From: Andrena cerasifolii
Taxonomy: Eukaryota > Arthropoda > Insecta > Hymenoptera > Andrenidae
Assembly (NCBI RefSeq): GCF_050908995.1
Contig: NC_135126.1
Span: 5,704,001-5,768,000, forward strand
DNA length: 64,000 bases
Reading direction: 5' to 3'
The notes beneath the pieces are model-generated. The model worked only from the letters and a program-made list of their open reading frames with translations. It was not told where the DNA came from and ran no database searches. This document shows, piece after piece, positions 11,001-21,300 of this stretch (the stretch's first letter is position 1; every line of letters begins with the position of its first letter). A program made the translations under genes and the position numbers.

Positions 11001-14000
11001 GGATTTTTGTGTGTGCGTGCGCAACCCATGGGTAGAGCGAAGGTAACATACAAAGAAGAGAAGAGTGCCATTGTTAGACACGATATATTATATACATAAA
11101 TTACTAAGTTGCATATACCCAAGAGTTACATACGATTCTTTCGTTAAGCAAGATCGTAAAAAAAGCATCTAAGTTTGAAGTATCACTACGTCCGAAGTTG
11201 TATGCCCCTTAAGTATATGCGTAATAAAGTTTAATCTTTACACGCTGCGAGCGTTACGCAAAAATACACTCATCGATAAACATATTCTAATGGCAATAAA
11301 AGAATTTAAAAAAAAAAAAAATAGAAAGGGAAGAAAAACTTGTTGGTCAGGAGACTGGCCTGCATCGACTGGTATCATTCGAAACAGGCTAATATGCCTG
11401 CCAATTTAATCTGGCGTAATTCGGTGTAGAACATTTTTCTTTTGCAGAAATGCACTGGTAAGTCGAATATGCGCCCAAAGGGAATTTCATCAATTGATCG
11501 AACTAGATTAGGATAAAACTAAGGTTACTATTATAGGAATCGGTGATGTAATATTTCTACGTTTTCAGGAGCCTCGGAAAAAGAGAGCCACGGGTGCCGG
11601 GAATCGAACCCGAGCCGTCCGCGTGGTAATCAGCAGCGTTAACCACCACGGCTACGCCGACTCTCCGTGGCCTCTTCGTCCGGGCTCCATGTTATGATGG
11701 GGGTTCCTGATCCCACACTATCCTTTCAATACAACTTGTCTAAATCATCTAAGTAAAGAAGTCGCTAGAGGGCAAGATGGAGATAATAAAGAAAACCTAC
11801 TAACAGGTTCCCATCATGCAAACTATTTCTCGTTTCTCAAATGAGTTATCTTGTGAATCCTCTGGTTAAGCGTAGTTATTCCATCAAAATCCTTCGGTAT
11901 ACTGACCTATTCTGATAAGAGTAGTACTTCGCGTCTCTCGGTATCGTACACAGCTGTTTCCCGTAGCAACACAGTACTTGCGGATTGAACGTGTACTTTC
12001 TACCGCAGCAGTAACCGAGAGCCTGCATCACAGGATCTATCTCTTGCTCAAAAACCTCCGAGAGCTAGAATCAATGAGAAATGTCCGTCGTTTCATTGCC
12101 CGTGCATTAGTGGCTACAATAACTGGAAGATTGAATTAAACGTTACCTTGGTGCAGTATCTGTAAACCCGAGATGTTTTACGATTGTAAAGCCACGCGTT
12201 GTCGAACATGATCCACACGTCATCGACGTACTCCCATGGATCACTGTATTGCCCTGTGTCCAATTTCCTTTTGATTGTCGACAGATCCATCGGTTTCTTA
12301 ACGATTTCGAAGTAGTCGGGAATCCCGAGGGCCTGCGGATCGACGGGTTGCCTGAATGGTATAGACTCCGGATCCTGGCGGTAGAGTTTCTCCAGAGTCG
12401 GCATCAACGCCTGGCGAAGTTCGTCCGGCTTGAACAGACACAGCCGTTTCTTGTCCGTCGACGTTCCGCTCGGCTGTATGGGCTCAGGGACCAACGGTTT
12501 AATGTCCGGCGTCGTGGTGTCCTGGCTGGACATAGGCGTCACGGGCTCCTCCTTGATACCCGAGCACTCCTCCTTCACGATACCCTCTCCAGATCCTTCT
12601 TCCATCGGTTCAGTTTTGATTTCCGTTTTCATCGATTCGTCGCTGTTGACGCTCTTACCACCGTCCATCCTGTGATTCTCGGAGCCGTCCTCCTGCTTGA
12701 TCTCCATCTTCATGCTCTCCTCCTTAATCGAATCCAGCTTCCCTTTATTGTTATTCATCGGCGGACTAGGAGAATTGTCACGATCCAGGGCGGCCGTGAT
12801 GGCGGCCATTTGCGAAGACATCGACGAGGTTCGTGGCGCGTTGAGCGCGGCCCTCTCCTGGGACGTCATCCCTTTGCCGAGGCTCGCTAGACCGGCCGGG
12901 GACGGTGTGGTGCCAGGATGAGGGGGTGTTTGATTGGCGGAAGATACTGTCTGATTGGGTGTCATCAATGAAGGAACTAATGGCGTGTTAGGCGTGGAAG
13001 TGGTAGACTGAGGTCCGTTCGTTGTAGTCGCTGGACCAGGACTAGGCCCGCTGGATGCGGGAGGTGGGATCGTTTGAGGAGTCGACGTGCTGATGCCGTT
13101 GTCGTTGGGCGTTGAAACCGACAGAGGTCGACTATTGTTAAACTGCTGATTCTGCTGGCTGTTTTGTTGCATACTGTTGAATGGCGACGGGGCTTGCGGC
13201 AACGACGTAGTCGTCGCGCTTTGATTCGAGGTGCTCGACGGTTGCTGTGGCTGCGACTGACTCTGTTGCTGCTGGTGTTGATGCGCGATCGCTACTTGCG
13301 CTTGCGCCAATCTAACTTTCATAAGGTCGGGGAACTGATGTTGATTCTGTACAGGAGAACTGTTAGGTAAACCGGAAGTGCCGTTCGAAGTTGGAAATTG
13401 ACTAGTTGTTGCGGATGTGGTGGTGGTTGTTAAATTTGCCTGCGGCATTTGCGGCTGCCCGAAAGGACTGAGACCAGGATTTGGAACGACGTTGGGGGTG
13501 GAAGTCGACTGTCCGTTCGGACTAGGGCCCGGTGGACCGACTAAAATTCCTTGCTGCTGCTGCTGCTGCTGCTGCTGATGTTGTTGTTGCTGCTGCATTT
13601 GTTGTTGAACTTGAGCCTGAGCCTGGGCTTGAGCCTGGGCCTGAGCTTGAGCCTGGACTTTGGTTTGGGCTTGGACCTGCACCTGCTGCTGTTGTTGCGC
13701 TGGCTGCTGCTGTGGAAACTGCATCCTGTTATGGGGAATGCCTATTGAAGGTATAGTTCCAAGTGGACCCATGCTCGGCGAGTGACTGCGCAAGCTAGGA
13801 GTGACCGTTCCAACCGGCCGTGACGGCGGTACAACCCCAACACTGGGTGGAGCGCACGGCCTCAAGCTCGGGCCAGACGGTCCGGAAGGTTGAGGTTGCT
13901 GTTGCTGCTGCTGCTGGGCTTGCAGTTGCTGCTGCTGCTGTTCTTTTCGCTTCTGCCGCTTCTCCTCCAATTCTTTCTGAATCTTGTAGATCTTCTCGGC

Positions 14001-17000
14001 AAGTAAGTGGTAATATTCCGATCTCGAATTGGCCATTTCGTACATGTCCCCTTCAACTTTCCGCGCATACGCAACCAGGTTATGCATCCGTTTGTCCAGC
14101 ATAGCCTGCGGGTCTGGAGTTGGAAATATCGCTTGAACCAATTTGTGAACAAGGTGATTTCTAAGATCCGGAGTTACAGACTGATGCCAGTCCTTTGTTC
14201 CCTGCACTGGTGTCGCTGTTACTTGCCCTGGCTGAAGTCCGGCTGGAAGTTGAAGGCTCGTTAGCCTGTTTTCGCCGGGGACAGTGAGCTGTCCTGAATC
14301 GTTCAGACCGAACAATTGCTGCATATTCGCGGCAGCCGCCGCTGCAGCGGGCGTGGGTCCACTGGTAGGCGCGGCCTGATTGCCCGCCACGCCGACTGTA
14401 TTGGGATCGGAATTTAAAGGAAGAGATACGTTCGGGGCGACCACTTGCTGACCGGCGCCGACCACCGACTGACCGGGAGCCGCCTGAGCTTGAGGCTGAG
14501 TTAGCCTGACGTTTCCTATTGTGCCAGGCGCTCCCTGCATCCCCGGCGCTGGGATTCTTCTGGTAACGCACTGGCCAGGCACCAAACCAGGTGTTGTTGT
14601 AGGACACTGAATACCCAGAGCGTCGTATGCTCTTCTCACATCGGTTGGACTCGGATTTGGTTGACTATTTGGTTGCGTGGTGGATGCTGCGGCAGCATTT
14701 GTGGTTTTGTTCTTGTTCGCTTGTTTCAAGGGTAAACAGACAGGGCAATCGTTTCGATTACAGTGCTTCCAATGGCTAATGATCTGTCTGGAGGAGCTAC
14801 AGTGCGGCACCGTGCAATGTTTCCCTGCCTGACAAGCAGTCATATGGGTCAGAACGTTTTTCATGGTCTTACAATCGGGCAGTGTGCACTGCCAGACGTC
14901 GCCGTTCGCTTGGCTCTCGCGTCGTTGACATTTATGCGCGTGAAGCAACAGAACTAGTTGCTGTTGAATGAGTTTACGTTTTTCTGGATCTGCAGTTGAT
15001 TTCGTAGCACCTGATAATACGAGATCCTTTCCTTAACTAAATTCGTCTTTTTGGGATAATCCTGGCGGAATATAGAAACGAATACTTACCAGTCGGAGCA
15101 CCGGCACCGGGTATCTGACCCTGAGTAGCTTGCTGCGGACCTGGTTGCCCTCCGCTTGGTGCACCGGACTGAGGTTGAGCTGGACTTGGCGTGGGTGGTT
15201 GAGCTTGTTGCGCCATACCACCCTCCTGACCACCCACGACGGTTGCGGACCCAATAGGACCTGTTGTTCCTCCGAATCTACCAGCAGCTTGCATGGCGGT
15301 CATACTTGTTCCCACTCCTTTCTGCTGGGGCGCAACAACTCCGACAGGACTATTAGTACACACGGTAACACCAGGCCCTTGTCCACTGCCTGGAGACGCT
15401 GCCGAGGGATCACGTGTTTCAATATAGTTCTGAAACCCGTCGGTTACATACACGCTTGATATACTTACCATAGCCATAAGGGCTGGATGCACCAATTTGC
15501 CCCATGTTCGGCATATTCGCCATGTTAGGAGGAGCTTGCATTCGTGGGCCGCCTTGACCAGGACCAACGATACCGACTTGATGTACTTGCTGATGCGGAC
15601 TTTGACCCCTCGCTGGACCAACCAAATGAGCTTGTTGTTGCTGCTGCATCGCTACAGCTCTGGTGTTCATTATCCCAGGTCCATTTGGTATTTGAGCAAC
15701 GCCATGATGAGACGCAACGCTTGGATGATGAATTCCTTGAGTATTAGGCCCCATCATGGTTACCTAAAATACACGAGTCTCGTGATTCTACCTGTCGTAA
15801 TGTTATAGTATTTTCGCATGAATCTACGCGAATGTAAAGCTTACAGTATTTAAAGGTTGTTTGTTCAAGCTGTTGGTCACAATTAAACTTCCACCCGCCA
15901 TGCCACCCATACTATTATTCCCACTAGCGCTGCTGGTCATAACTATACCAGTATTCATTCCGCCTGGCATCGACATGGTAGGATTACTGCCGGCCATGCT
16001 CATCGACGATTGAAGGCTACCCATAGAATTTGCGATGGACATTTGATTGTTGGCCAAAGAGCTGGCTATGCTACTTGGTAAATTTCCCAGACTGACAACC
16101 ATTTGCGGATCGACTACTTTAGAGACAGAGACATTCGGTGGGGACTGCATATTCGGACTTTTGTTACCCAACGTTCCAGCTGCCATCGCTAAAGAATTAG
16201 TAACCATATTCTTGTTGCCCTGCGTCAAAATAGATTGGAATCACACGATATGAAATATTATTTCGCCTGTAATGTACATGTACGTGTATACGTATGTATA
16301 TTTTGTGAATACAAACTTGTTGCTGTATTATGTGCTGCGGAAGTTGTTGCTGTTGCTGATGTACGTGTCGCATTTCATCACCGTTTTGCTGCCCTGGACC
16401 TGGGCCCGTTGCCGGTGGCTTAGCACTCTCTGTTGCTGAACCCCAAGACGCCGATTGCAACAGATCGTCGGGTAGATCATTTTCAAGATCATACATATCT
16501 GTGTTTGTTATGTAATCTGAGAATAGATGTTTACATTAGTTTACATAGGTTCCTAATATCCAAAATGCTGCAAAAATTACTGGTTACTACAAAAGTAAGA
16601 TCATCGAATACAGAATGGTCGTGGAGACTATACTTTGATGCTACACATATCTATCGCTCTGTTAAGTTAAACTTCCTTCAAAGAGTAGAATTTATAAGAG
16701 GGTCCGGCATTATAGGGACAAAAAGTTACTTTTCTAGATAACCAGTTTAAAATATTAAGATTAGAGTATGATATTAGATGTAACATGTACCATAGAGACC
16801 AAAAAACCATTAGTAATATTACAAGGATGAGATTCAGCACCGTCACCATAGGTTTTATCCAAAGTTTCGATAGTAGGATCTTTGTATTACCGTGTAACGT
16901 TCGATGCGTGTTGTATAATATATCTGCATGTAAAACATACATGCACATATATGTACGCACGCACATACTTTGTAACACTTATATACATGTCGTGTTTTGA

Positions 17001-20000
17001 ATTACAGAAAAATCGTATTTATTCAATGCAAATTAACCTAAAGTATTGGAATACATTTGTCGCAAAAATGTACTTTTCAACTTACTTGACTATCCGTGAT
17101 TGATCATACATTAACGGAGAAAAAAGGGGTCAAATGCAAATATACGAAGAGAAGAGGGTAAAAAGAAAAATTTAAAAAAAATATATATATGTATATATGA
17201 GAAGATGCTACAACAAACTACGTATAAATATAAACAAACAAATACATAAATAAGACATGAGACATACACTGCATGAGCATAACTTAAAGGAATCCATACT
17301 ACAGCGGAATAAAAATTTGTTCACAATAAAGTCGTGCTAAACTACAAAAGCATTAAAGCTATTGATGGCAAACTTTAGAGTAGACAGTCATGCGAAGAAA
17401 TCATAGTCACTCTAAAGAGTATATATATACATATATACTATATATATATGTATATATATACAACTGTTTGCAAATGAAATATTTCTTAAATATTGTAACA
17501 TTAAAAAAAAATTTTAAAATAAACAAAAAAGAAATAAAGTTTCTGAAACTCGTACAACTTCTTTTATTTAAATTTTCGGTACCAATCACCTGCAAAGTAT
17601 TAACACATCTGAATAAAGAGGAGCATATTTACCTACCTAAAAGCCTATTTCAACTTTATCTTAATGAAAATCAATTTGTTGTCTTGAAACTTATACGTAT
17701 TACTTAATATACTTCCATCCTAGTGTAAAGGTCTAGAGCTCTGTGCATGTGTGTCGCATGTCCATATTATATTTATTACTTCTAGATGCATTTAAATCTC
17801 TGTATCACGTGTTAAATGAAAAATATCCCTTTACATTTATGATTTTGCCTACGATATCAAGTGCGATCCAATTTTTCTCCAGTATCTTAAGAAAATCAAT
17901 CCGTGTCTGGCGTATAAAGCGTTATATCCAGTATACTTATTTTTACATTGATGTTTTCTTTTATCGCGCAAATAAGCAATGCAATCTTTCCCGCTGTGGG
18001 TTTTCTAAGTCGACTTTATTGAACCATAGTGACAATATGCCAAAGCTGTACATACTTTCCGAGGGAATACAAGAACTTTAATGATAAAAACTTCTCTAAC
18101 TGGTAAACCATGAGATAAATTGGAGGTAATCGAATGGCTTTACAACTCGACGGTATTAATAAATGAGATGAATGGACAGACAAACAAATTTTTGCAGTGC
18201 TGGACTTAATACTTTCCAACTTCTTGCTGGGTTTTGTAATAATATTTACTTCTTTTCTGGACGGTATGGTTGTTCCAATGTGGCTGCAGCTGATGCTGTT
18301 GCAGATGTAGCTGTTGTGGCGGGCCCTGCATTTGTTGCATGTTACCACTGCCACCTCCCCCGTAGTTTGTATAAGCATGGTGCATCATTAGAGGCGCCAT
18401 ACCCACTACATATATATATCACAGTTTTTATATCAGACTGTGGAGAAACTGCCTATGCTCTGGATCTCGGCATTTAAGCAGCAGAAACAGCCCAAGTTTT
18501 CTCTCGGGTAACACTAGTACCATGTAACTGGACCGACGCACGCGATTGCGAGCAACGAAGGCTATGTCTGCTACTTAGTTTCTGCAACCTGACTAGATGT
18601 TCCAATTTTGTACATCGAATATTTAAGCGACACGATGGTCATTGATTCAATTCGGGAATACATGAGATATTATTGAGTTCAGAAACTGTTAAGGCGATAA
18701 GAGAGTACTTAAAGAAAGTAAGAATAGGAGATGGTTAGCGCATCGATCATGCCAGCAAAATGTCATGTTTTACTCATTATTTTAAATTTCCATGCATCTG
18801 CCATGCACTACAAAAGTGAGATATAAGAAGTCTAAAGACAGCTAAAAGAGAATAAAAAAATATATATGACGCACTATTATTCCTTAGTGTTAAACCAAAG
18901 TGAGGGAAATAACGTGCAACAAGACAGAAGTTATAGATTGTTTAGATACATGTAATTACTCATCGAAACACGGAATGCTTTCTGCAACCTCTGAGCAAAA
19001 TTTTATACACTATACGCAAATTGCTCGTCGTCTAATATCGAAGAGTCTTCGGCGTGCACATTCCTTGGTAATGACAGAACAAACTTTGCATTCTTTGTAT
19101 CCAAACAATGACCCCTCTGCACTAATCCATTTAAAAACACAATCCACGCGATTGACTCTGTTTGTGGCTTTAAATTTACCCTAGCCAATGACAGTGCTGT
19201 CATAACACACCGATTTTGCGAATAATCTGTCGTTTCGGCAAAATAAAGTTCAATGCAGTTCGCATGAATCGCAGAGCCTCGAGCGTGCTTTCGGATCGTT
19301 CGCAATATCGTTCGAAGCACGATTGCACAAATCGCAGTATAGTGTAGTTCCAGCGACGGTATTTCTCGTACGGTTTAGGTTAGTTTATAAACGGTTAACT
19401 AACAACCGGGGATAATTACGATCGTTGCGCGGGTCCGATAAAGGAAATGTATTTGACTTTGAACGGTGTTGGAATACACTTAATACAGGGCCCCTGTCAA
19501 AGGATGACACTCGTGGCGCAAAACGAAACAATCAGCTACAACCACAACGCTTCTCTGAGGAGTCGAGGAATATGAATCTAATCGTGAGAAACAGAAAAAC
19601 AAACAGAAAATACGATGGCCTCGAGAGGAGCCCTCGGTAATGGAGACAATACGAGGGTGCAGAGAAAAGACCGAAGCGTCGACCATGGGGTAATTTTGCT
19701 CAAAGGTCTTAGTCCGTCAGCGACTTGACAGTAATGCCACTTCGAGATGATCGAGGCGGGCATGTACGTTTGTTTTCTGAATGAAACGAGAGAGAGAGAC
19801 GTATGCGGCACTTATAGGCCACTTGGTGCGACTAGTAGTCAGTGAATCCCTGAAAGGTTAGCCGCGTGATGCGACCCCTGTCTATGTAATTCAGCAAAGT
19901 TTCTGGATACGCTCGAGACGAAGAGAAAACTCACCCGCGGAGTCCGATGTCCCCGGGAAGTCTCCGAGCTTCGGCCGCTTGTTCGGCGGGCCGTCCACCA

Positions 20001-20013
20001 TGTGTTCGGCCAT
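4318..20013 (-). CDS. nej: CREB-binding protein / p300 histone acetyltransferase (nejire), 19 coding exons
   Basis: This is a nuclear transcriptional co-activator that acetylates histones and transcription factors. Coding exons, 5' to 3': 20013-19935, 16516-16317, 16219-15845, 15763-15469, 15398-15090, 15010-12147, 12064-11907, 10520-10440, 10360-10226, 10140-9664, 9592-9427, 9189-9019, 8927-8694, 8608-8378, 8299-8180, 8087-7786, 7694-7281, 7199-6890, 5403-4318. All junctions are GT-AG, phases agree and the chain totals 2668 codons plus stop. The start gives MAEHMVDGPPNKRPKL, matching the CBP N-terminus. Domains in order: TAZ1 (about residues 428-515), KIX (685-770), bromodomain (1276-1390), RING/PHD-like region, HAT (1525-1750), ZZ (1885-1945), TAZ2 (1966-2055), NCBD (2265-2307), then a glutamine-rich tail ending in KFVEGL. 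Human CBP is about 2440 residues, so this copy is longer, mostly through Q-rich linkers. The acceptor at 15398 was chosen because the nearer AG breaks the frame. No truncation or frameshift was seen. Confidence 0.96.
4950..5300 (-). repeat. nej: CAG/CAA polyglutamine-coding repeat in CBP last exon
   Basis: Mixed CAG and CAA codons encode a series of glutamine tracts broken by single Ala, His or Pro residues. The longest pure run is about 20 Gln, near 4960-5020. The CAA interruptions should slow expansion of the repeat at the DNA level. On the plus strand the tract reads as a leucine-rich open frame, which is an antisense shadow and not a gene. Confidence 0.93.
6040..6331 (+). mobile_element. 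MITE-like element, copy 1 (partial), inside the LINE-like insertion
   Basis: The stretch from about 6160 to 6331 (TTGTCACGCGAGAAAAAG, TACAACATAAAAGATGCTCC, AAAATCGACTTTGTGAGCTG, ending AGCCACCCTAG) matches the reverse complement of the element at 40148-40483 over roughly 150 bases. The left boundary is blurred, and about 110 bases present in the other copy are missing here and replaced by an A run. The 6331 end corresponds to the terminal AGTAGGGTGG of the other copy. Confidence 0.65.
6497..6673. repeat. Five-unit tandem array of small hairpins (TTGGTTATACCGTAACCAA), about 40-base period
   Basis: Units lie at 6497-6515, 6537-6555, 6578-6596, 6617-6635 and 6656-6673. Each is a near-perfect inverted repeat (TTGGTTA ... 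TAACCAA with a 4-5 base loop). The start-to-start spacing is 40, 41, 39 and 39 bases, with A-rich linkers that often contain TTCTCGT. The array sits in the 3' part of the LINE-like insertion. Confidence 0.88.
6890..7199 (-). other. nej: CBP nuclear co-activator binding domain (NCBD) exon
   Basis: The exon encodes a Q/P/M-rich lead-in and then HVLQQLMQTLKNPHTPEQ followed by QILQILKSNPPIMAAFIKQR. This aligns by eye with the vertebrate NCBD (DLLRTLKSPSSPQQQQQV, then LNILKSNPQLMAAFIKQR), a molten-globule helix bundle that binds nuclear-receptor co-activators and IRF proteins. The exon ends in phase 0 after KQR. The next coding exon lies 1.5 kb away, beyond an intron filled by a LINE-like insertion. 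Confidence 0.9.
7786..8608 (-). other. nej: CBP ZZ and TAZ2 zinc-finger exons
   Basis: Exons 8608-8378 and 8299-8180 encode the ZZ domain: YTCNNCKSHVETRYHCTVC, then DFDLCISC and a GHPHHM histidine pair. Exon 8087-7786 encodes TAZ2 with its HCCC-type zinc sites (HACQC, CRLSSC, HTKIC, CPICKQ, HAKHC, CLVPFC). In CBP/p300, TAZ2 binds activation domains such as those of p53 and E1A, and ZZ reads histone tails. It is followed directly by Q-rich sequence (KLKQQQLQQRLQQAQ). Confidence 0.92.
9019..10140 (-). other. nej: CBP catalytic acetyltransferase (HAT) exons
   Basis: Exons 10140-9664, 9592-9427 and 9189-9019 carry the acetyltransferase core. Visible hallmarks are PYRAKALFAFEEVDGTDVCF, RVYIAYLDSVHFFRP, YHEILLGYLDYAKQLG and, across the next junction, YTMAHIWACPPSEGDDYIFH. 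These include the Trp (HIWACPP) and Tyr (DYIFHCHP) equivalents of p300 W1436 and Y1467, known to be important for catalysis. The PYFEGDFWPNVLEESIKEL helix closes the domain. The lysine-rich autoregulatory loop lies in the exon at 8927-8694 (KKKGQKKAKKSNKSK). All key residues that I can place are intact, so the enzyme should be active. Confidence 0.93.
11586..11740 (-). mobile_element. tRNA-derived SINE-like element A in CBP intron
   Basis: Reading the minus strand, a module containing GATAGTGTGGGATCAGGAAC (11722-11703) is followed by a degenerate tRNA-like stretch, about 11668-11586. This has an A-box-like TAGCCGTGGTGGTTAA, a B-box GGGTTCGATTCCC and terminal pairing GAGAGTC/GGCTCTC. The anticodon arm does not fold as in a functional tRNA, and seven extra bases lie between the T arm and the acceptor strand, so it is called a SINE and not a tRNA gene. 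The upstream module is shared with element B at 41.4-41.7 kb. Confidence 0.62.
11907..12064 (-). other. nej: CBP exon finishing the bromodomain and starting the RING/PHD region
   Basis: The exon encodes LSEVFEQEIDPVMQALGYCC and continues through YTFNPQVLCCYGKQLCTIPR. The first part is the last bromodomain helix, and the Cys pairs open the zinc-binding RING/PHD region that flanks the HAT domain in CBP. It continues in exons 10520-10440 (YTFCQKCFNDIPGD) and 10360-10226 (CTDCGRKVHQICVLH), which supply further zinc ligands. Confidence 0.9.
12147..15010 (-). other. nej: CBP large exon: TAZ1, KIX and first part of bromodomain
   Basis: This 2864-base exon encodes a third of CBP. It begins with ATKSTADPEKRKLIQQQ, leading into a TAZ1 zinc finger with the spaced His/Cys pattern (HAHKC, CTLPDC, HMTAC, CTVPHC, HWKHC, CPVC). 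KIX follows near 14215-13950 (GTKDWHQSVTPDLRNHLV, then KRMHNLVAYARKVE), the CREB/Myb-binding helix bundle. Next come a charged KR/Q linker, an S/T/P/Q-rich disordered stretch and an acidic segment with repeated IKEE/IKTEP motifs that resemble sumoylation sites. The exon ends inside the bromodomain (PMDLSTIKRKL, NAWLYNRKTSRVYRY, where the Asn binds acetyl-lysine). The bromodomain finishes in the next exon (12064-11907). Confidence 0.93.
16520..18249. other. CBP intron sequence, AT-rich, no gene
   Basis: Intronic DNA between CBP exon 2 and the cassette exon. It contains TATA/CATA microsatellites (17190-17205 and 17417-17462) and AT-rich sequence. No splice-bounded open frame could be supported. 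Confidence 0.7.
18250..18405 (-). CDS. nej: Probable CBP cassette (optional) exon, 52 codons
   Basis: Between coding exon 1 (ends 19935) and exon 2 (starts 16516), an open stretch on the minus strand has an acceptor (TATATATGTAG) just before 18405 and a donor (GTAAAT) just after 18250. It is 156 bases, a multiple of three, and has phase 1 at both ends, so it can be included or skipped without disturbing the frame. It encodes VGMAPLMMHHAYTNYGGGG and then an M/Q/H-rich stretch ending HWNNHTVQKR, a composition typical of CBP linkers. Inclusion gives 2720 residues. The alternative, that it is chance open sequence inside a long intron, is less likely given the phase match, the splice sites at both ends and the composition. 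Confidence 0.68.
18406..19934. other. CBP intron 1, no gene
   Basis: Intronic DNA between the first coding exon and the cassette exon. The open frames here lack coherent coding character, and I see no repeat of note. Confidence 0.6.
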
Positions 20014-21300
20014 GGTTTCTTTTCAGGGTTAATTTCTCGTTTCAGAGTGTTTACTGTCGGTAGCAAGTAAGCAGCAGCGGCAGCGGCGGCGGTGGCGGTG
20101 GCGGCAGCGAGTCGTCGAGTCGTTGAGTCGACCGCACGCACGCACGCAGGCGGCAGGCAACCAGGCAGGCAACCAGGCAGGCAGCCAGGCACGCACGCAC
20201 GCAGCCACGGGTATACACCACGGGTAACACACACGGGGCGAAACTCTGCACTACGCCACTAGAAGACCGCTGCTGCTGCTGGCGAAGCCGACGATTCTGG
20301 TTACTGTTGCTGCTGCTGCTATTGTTGCCGTTGCTGTTTCTGCTGCTGCCGCTTCTCCCTCTTCGTCGGTGAAGCCGCGAAAATTCACCGAGCTCTTAGC
20401 GTATTCACAGGCATGACAATAACAATGAGAACCGCGGCGCGTGGAGCGTCCCCGAGCACGCTTCGTTACACGATCAACCATTGGGCATCGTCGGGGGTAC
20501 GTCGAACCCCGCGCTAAAGCCCACACACGCACACACAGTAAATTTTGTCGACGGGCGCACGGCCACTCGCGCGAGCCACGGGTGCAGGCCGAGAAGTAAC
20601 CAGGGCTATCGTCGAATATTGCTAATCGCGATGATCACCACCGTGATATTAAATGCACACACTGTATATACCGGACGAGGTGTTCGCGTTTCAATTCGTT
20701 TTACTTAGTCGGTCGCGCACGACTCGTCAAACACTCGAGTGTGGCGGACTGGCTGCGCGCACGGCGCTAGCTCGCAGCAACGATATCGCTCTCGAGGCCC
20801 GCTGGCACCATCTTCCTCTCCTCTTCTCTCGCCTTGGCACACTGCGACACGGGGCGCGCGAACGATCACCGCGGACGCGGCTCGCTTTCCCCGCACATTC
20901 GAGGCAATCACGGACGCCAGGAGGCGAGAACGATGAAATGAGTCGGCTCCGGGGCGGCCACCGCGCGCCACAGAAATTCGCTCGGGAAAAGCGATCGCGA
21001 GAGTTCCGCACCGCACGAGTATCGGCTAACGTAAAATGGCGGCTGCTGTTGACGAGAAGTTTTTCTACGCTTGTCAGAAAATGTCCGACTGGTTCCGTAT
21101 GGTTACCGTGACCGTAGACTGGCCGCCCGATTGGCTCCCACCGTCACGTGATCCATCGGCCGCTCGCTATTGGCCGAGCCGCCGCGAGGCCACGAACGCC
21201 GTGCTTATAGTCACGCCGCCGGTCCAACAGCCACGAGAACTTCGTTTATTCCTCTGCCGCCATTTGATGATGGCCGGTCTCGCACAGTGGTTGCGTGACG
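20014..21300 (-). promoter_or_regulatory. nej: CBP 5'UTR and probable CpG-rich promoter
   Basis: GC-rich DNA upstream of the CBP start codon. The proximal part holds a GCAGGCAACCAG minisatellite (20133-20205) and CTG-rich stretches (20270-20350). Farther up lies a compact cluster: AAAATGGCGGC (21033-21043, YY1/Pho-like), two ATTGG inverted CCAAT boxes (21130-21134 and 21169-21173), a CACGTG E-box (21145-21150) and an opposite-strand GCCGCCAT (21256-21263). Such clusters typify housekeeping promoters. The exact transcription start is not visible. Confidence 0.5.
20133..20205. repeat. GCAGGCAACCAG / GCACGCAC minisatellite in CBP 5'UTR
   Basis: Tandem, slightly diverged 12-base units built from GCAGGCA and ACCAG, flanked on both sides by CGCACGCACGCA runs, about 120 bases upstream of the CBP start codon. 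Confidence 0.85.

Noticed and set aside
11586..11668. Functional tRNA gene on the minus strand
   Set aside because: A and B boxes are present, but the anticodon arm does not pair and there are extra bases before the acceptor strand; better explained as a SINE.
15398..15429. CBP exon 5 starting at 15429
   Set aside because: The upstream exon ends in phase 1, which would give an immediate stop; the AG before 15398 keeps the frame.
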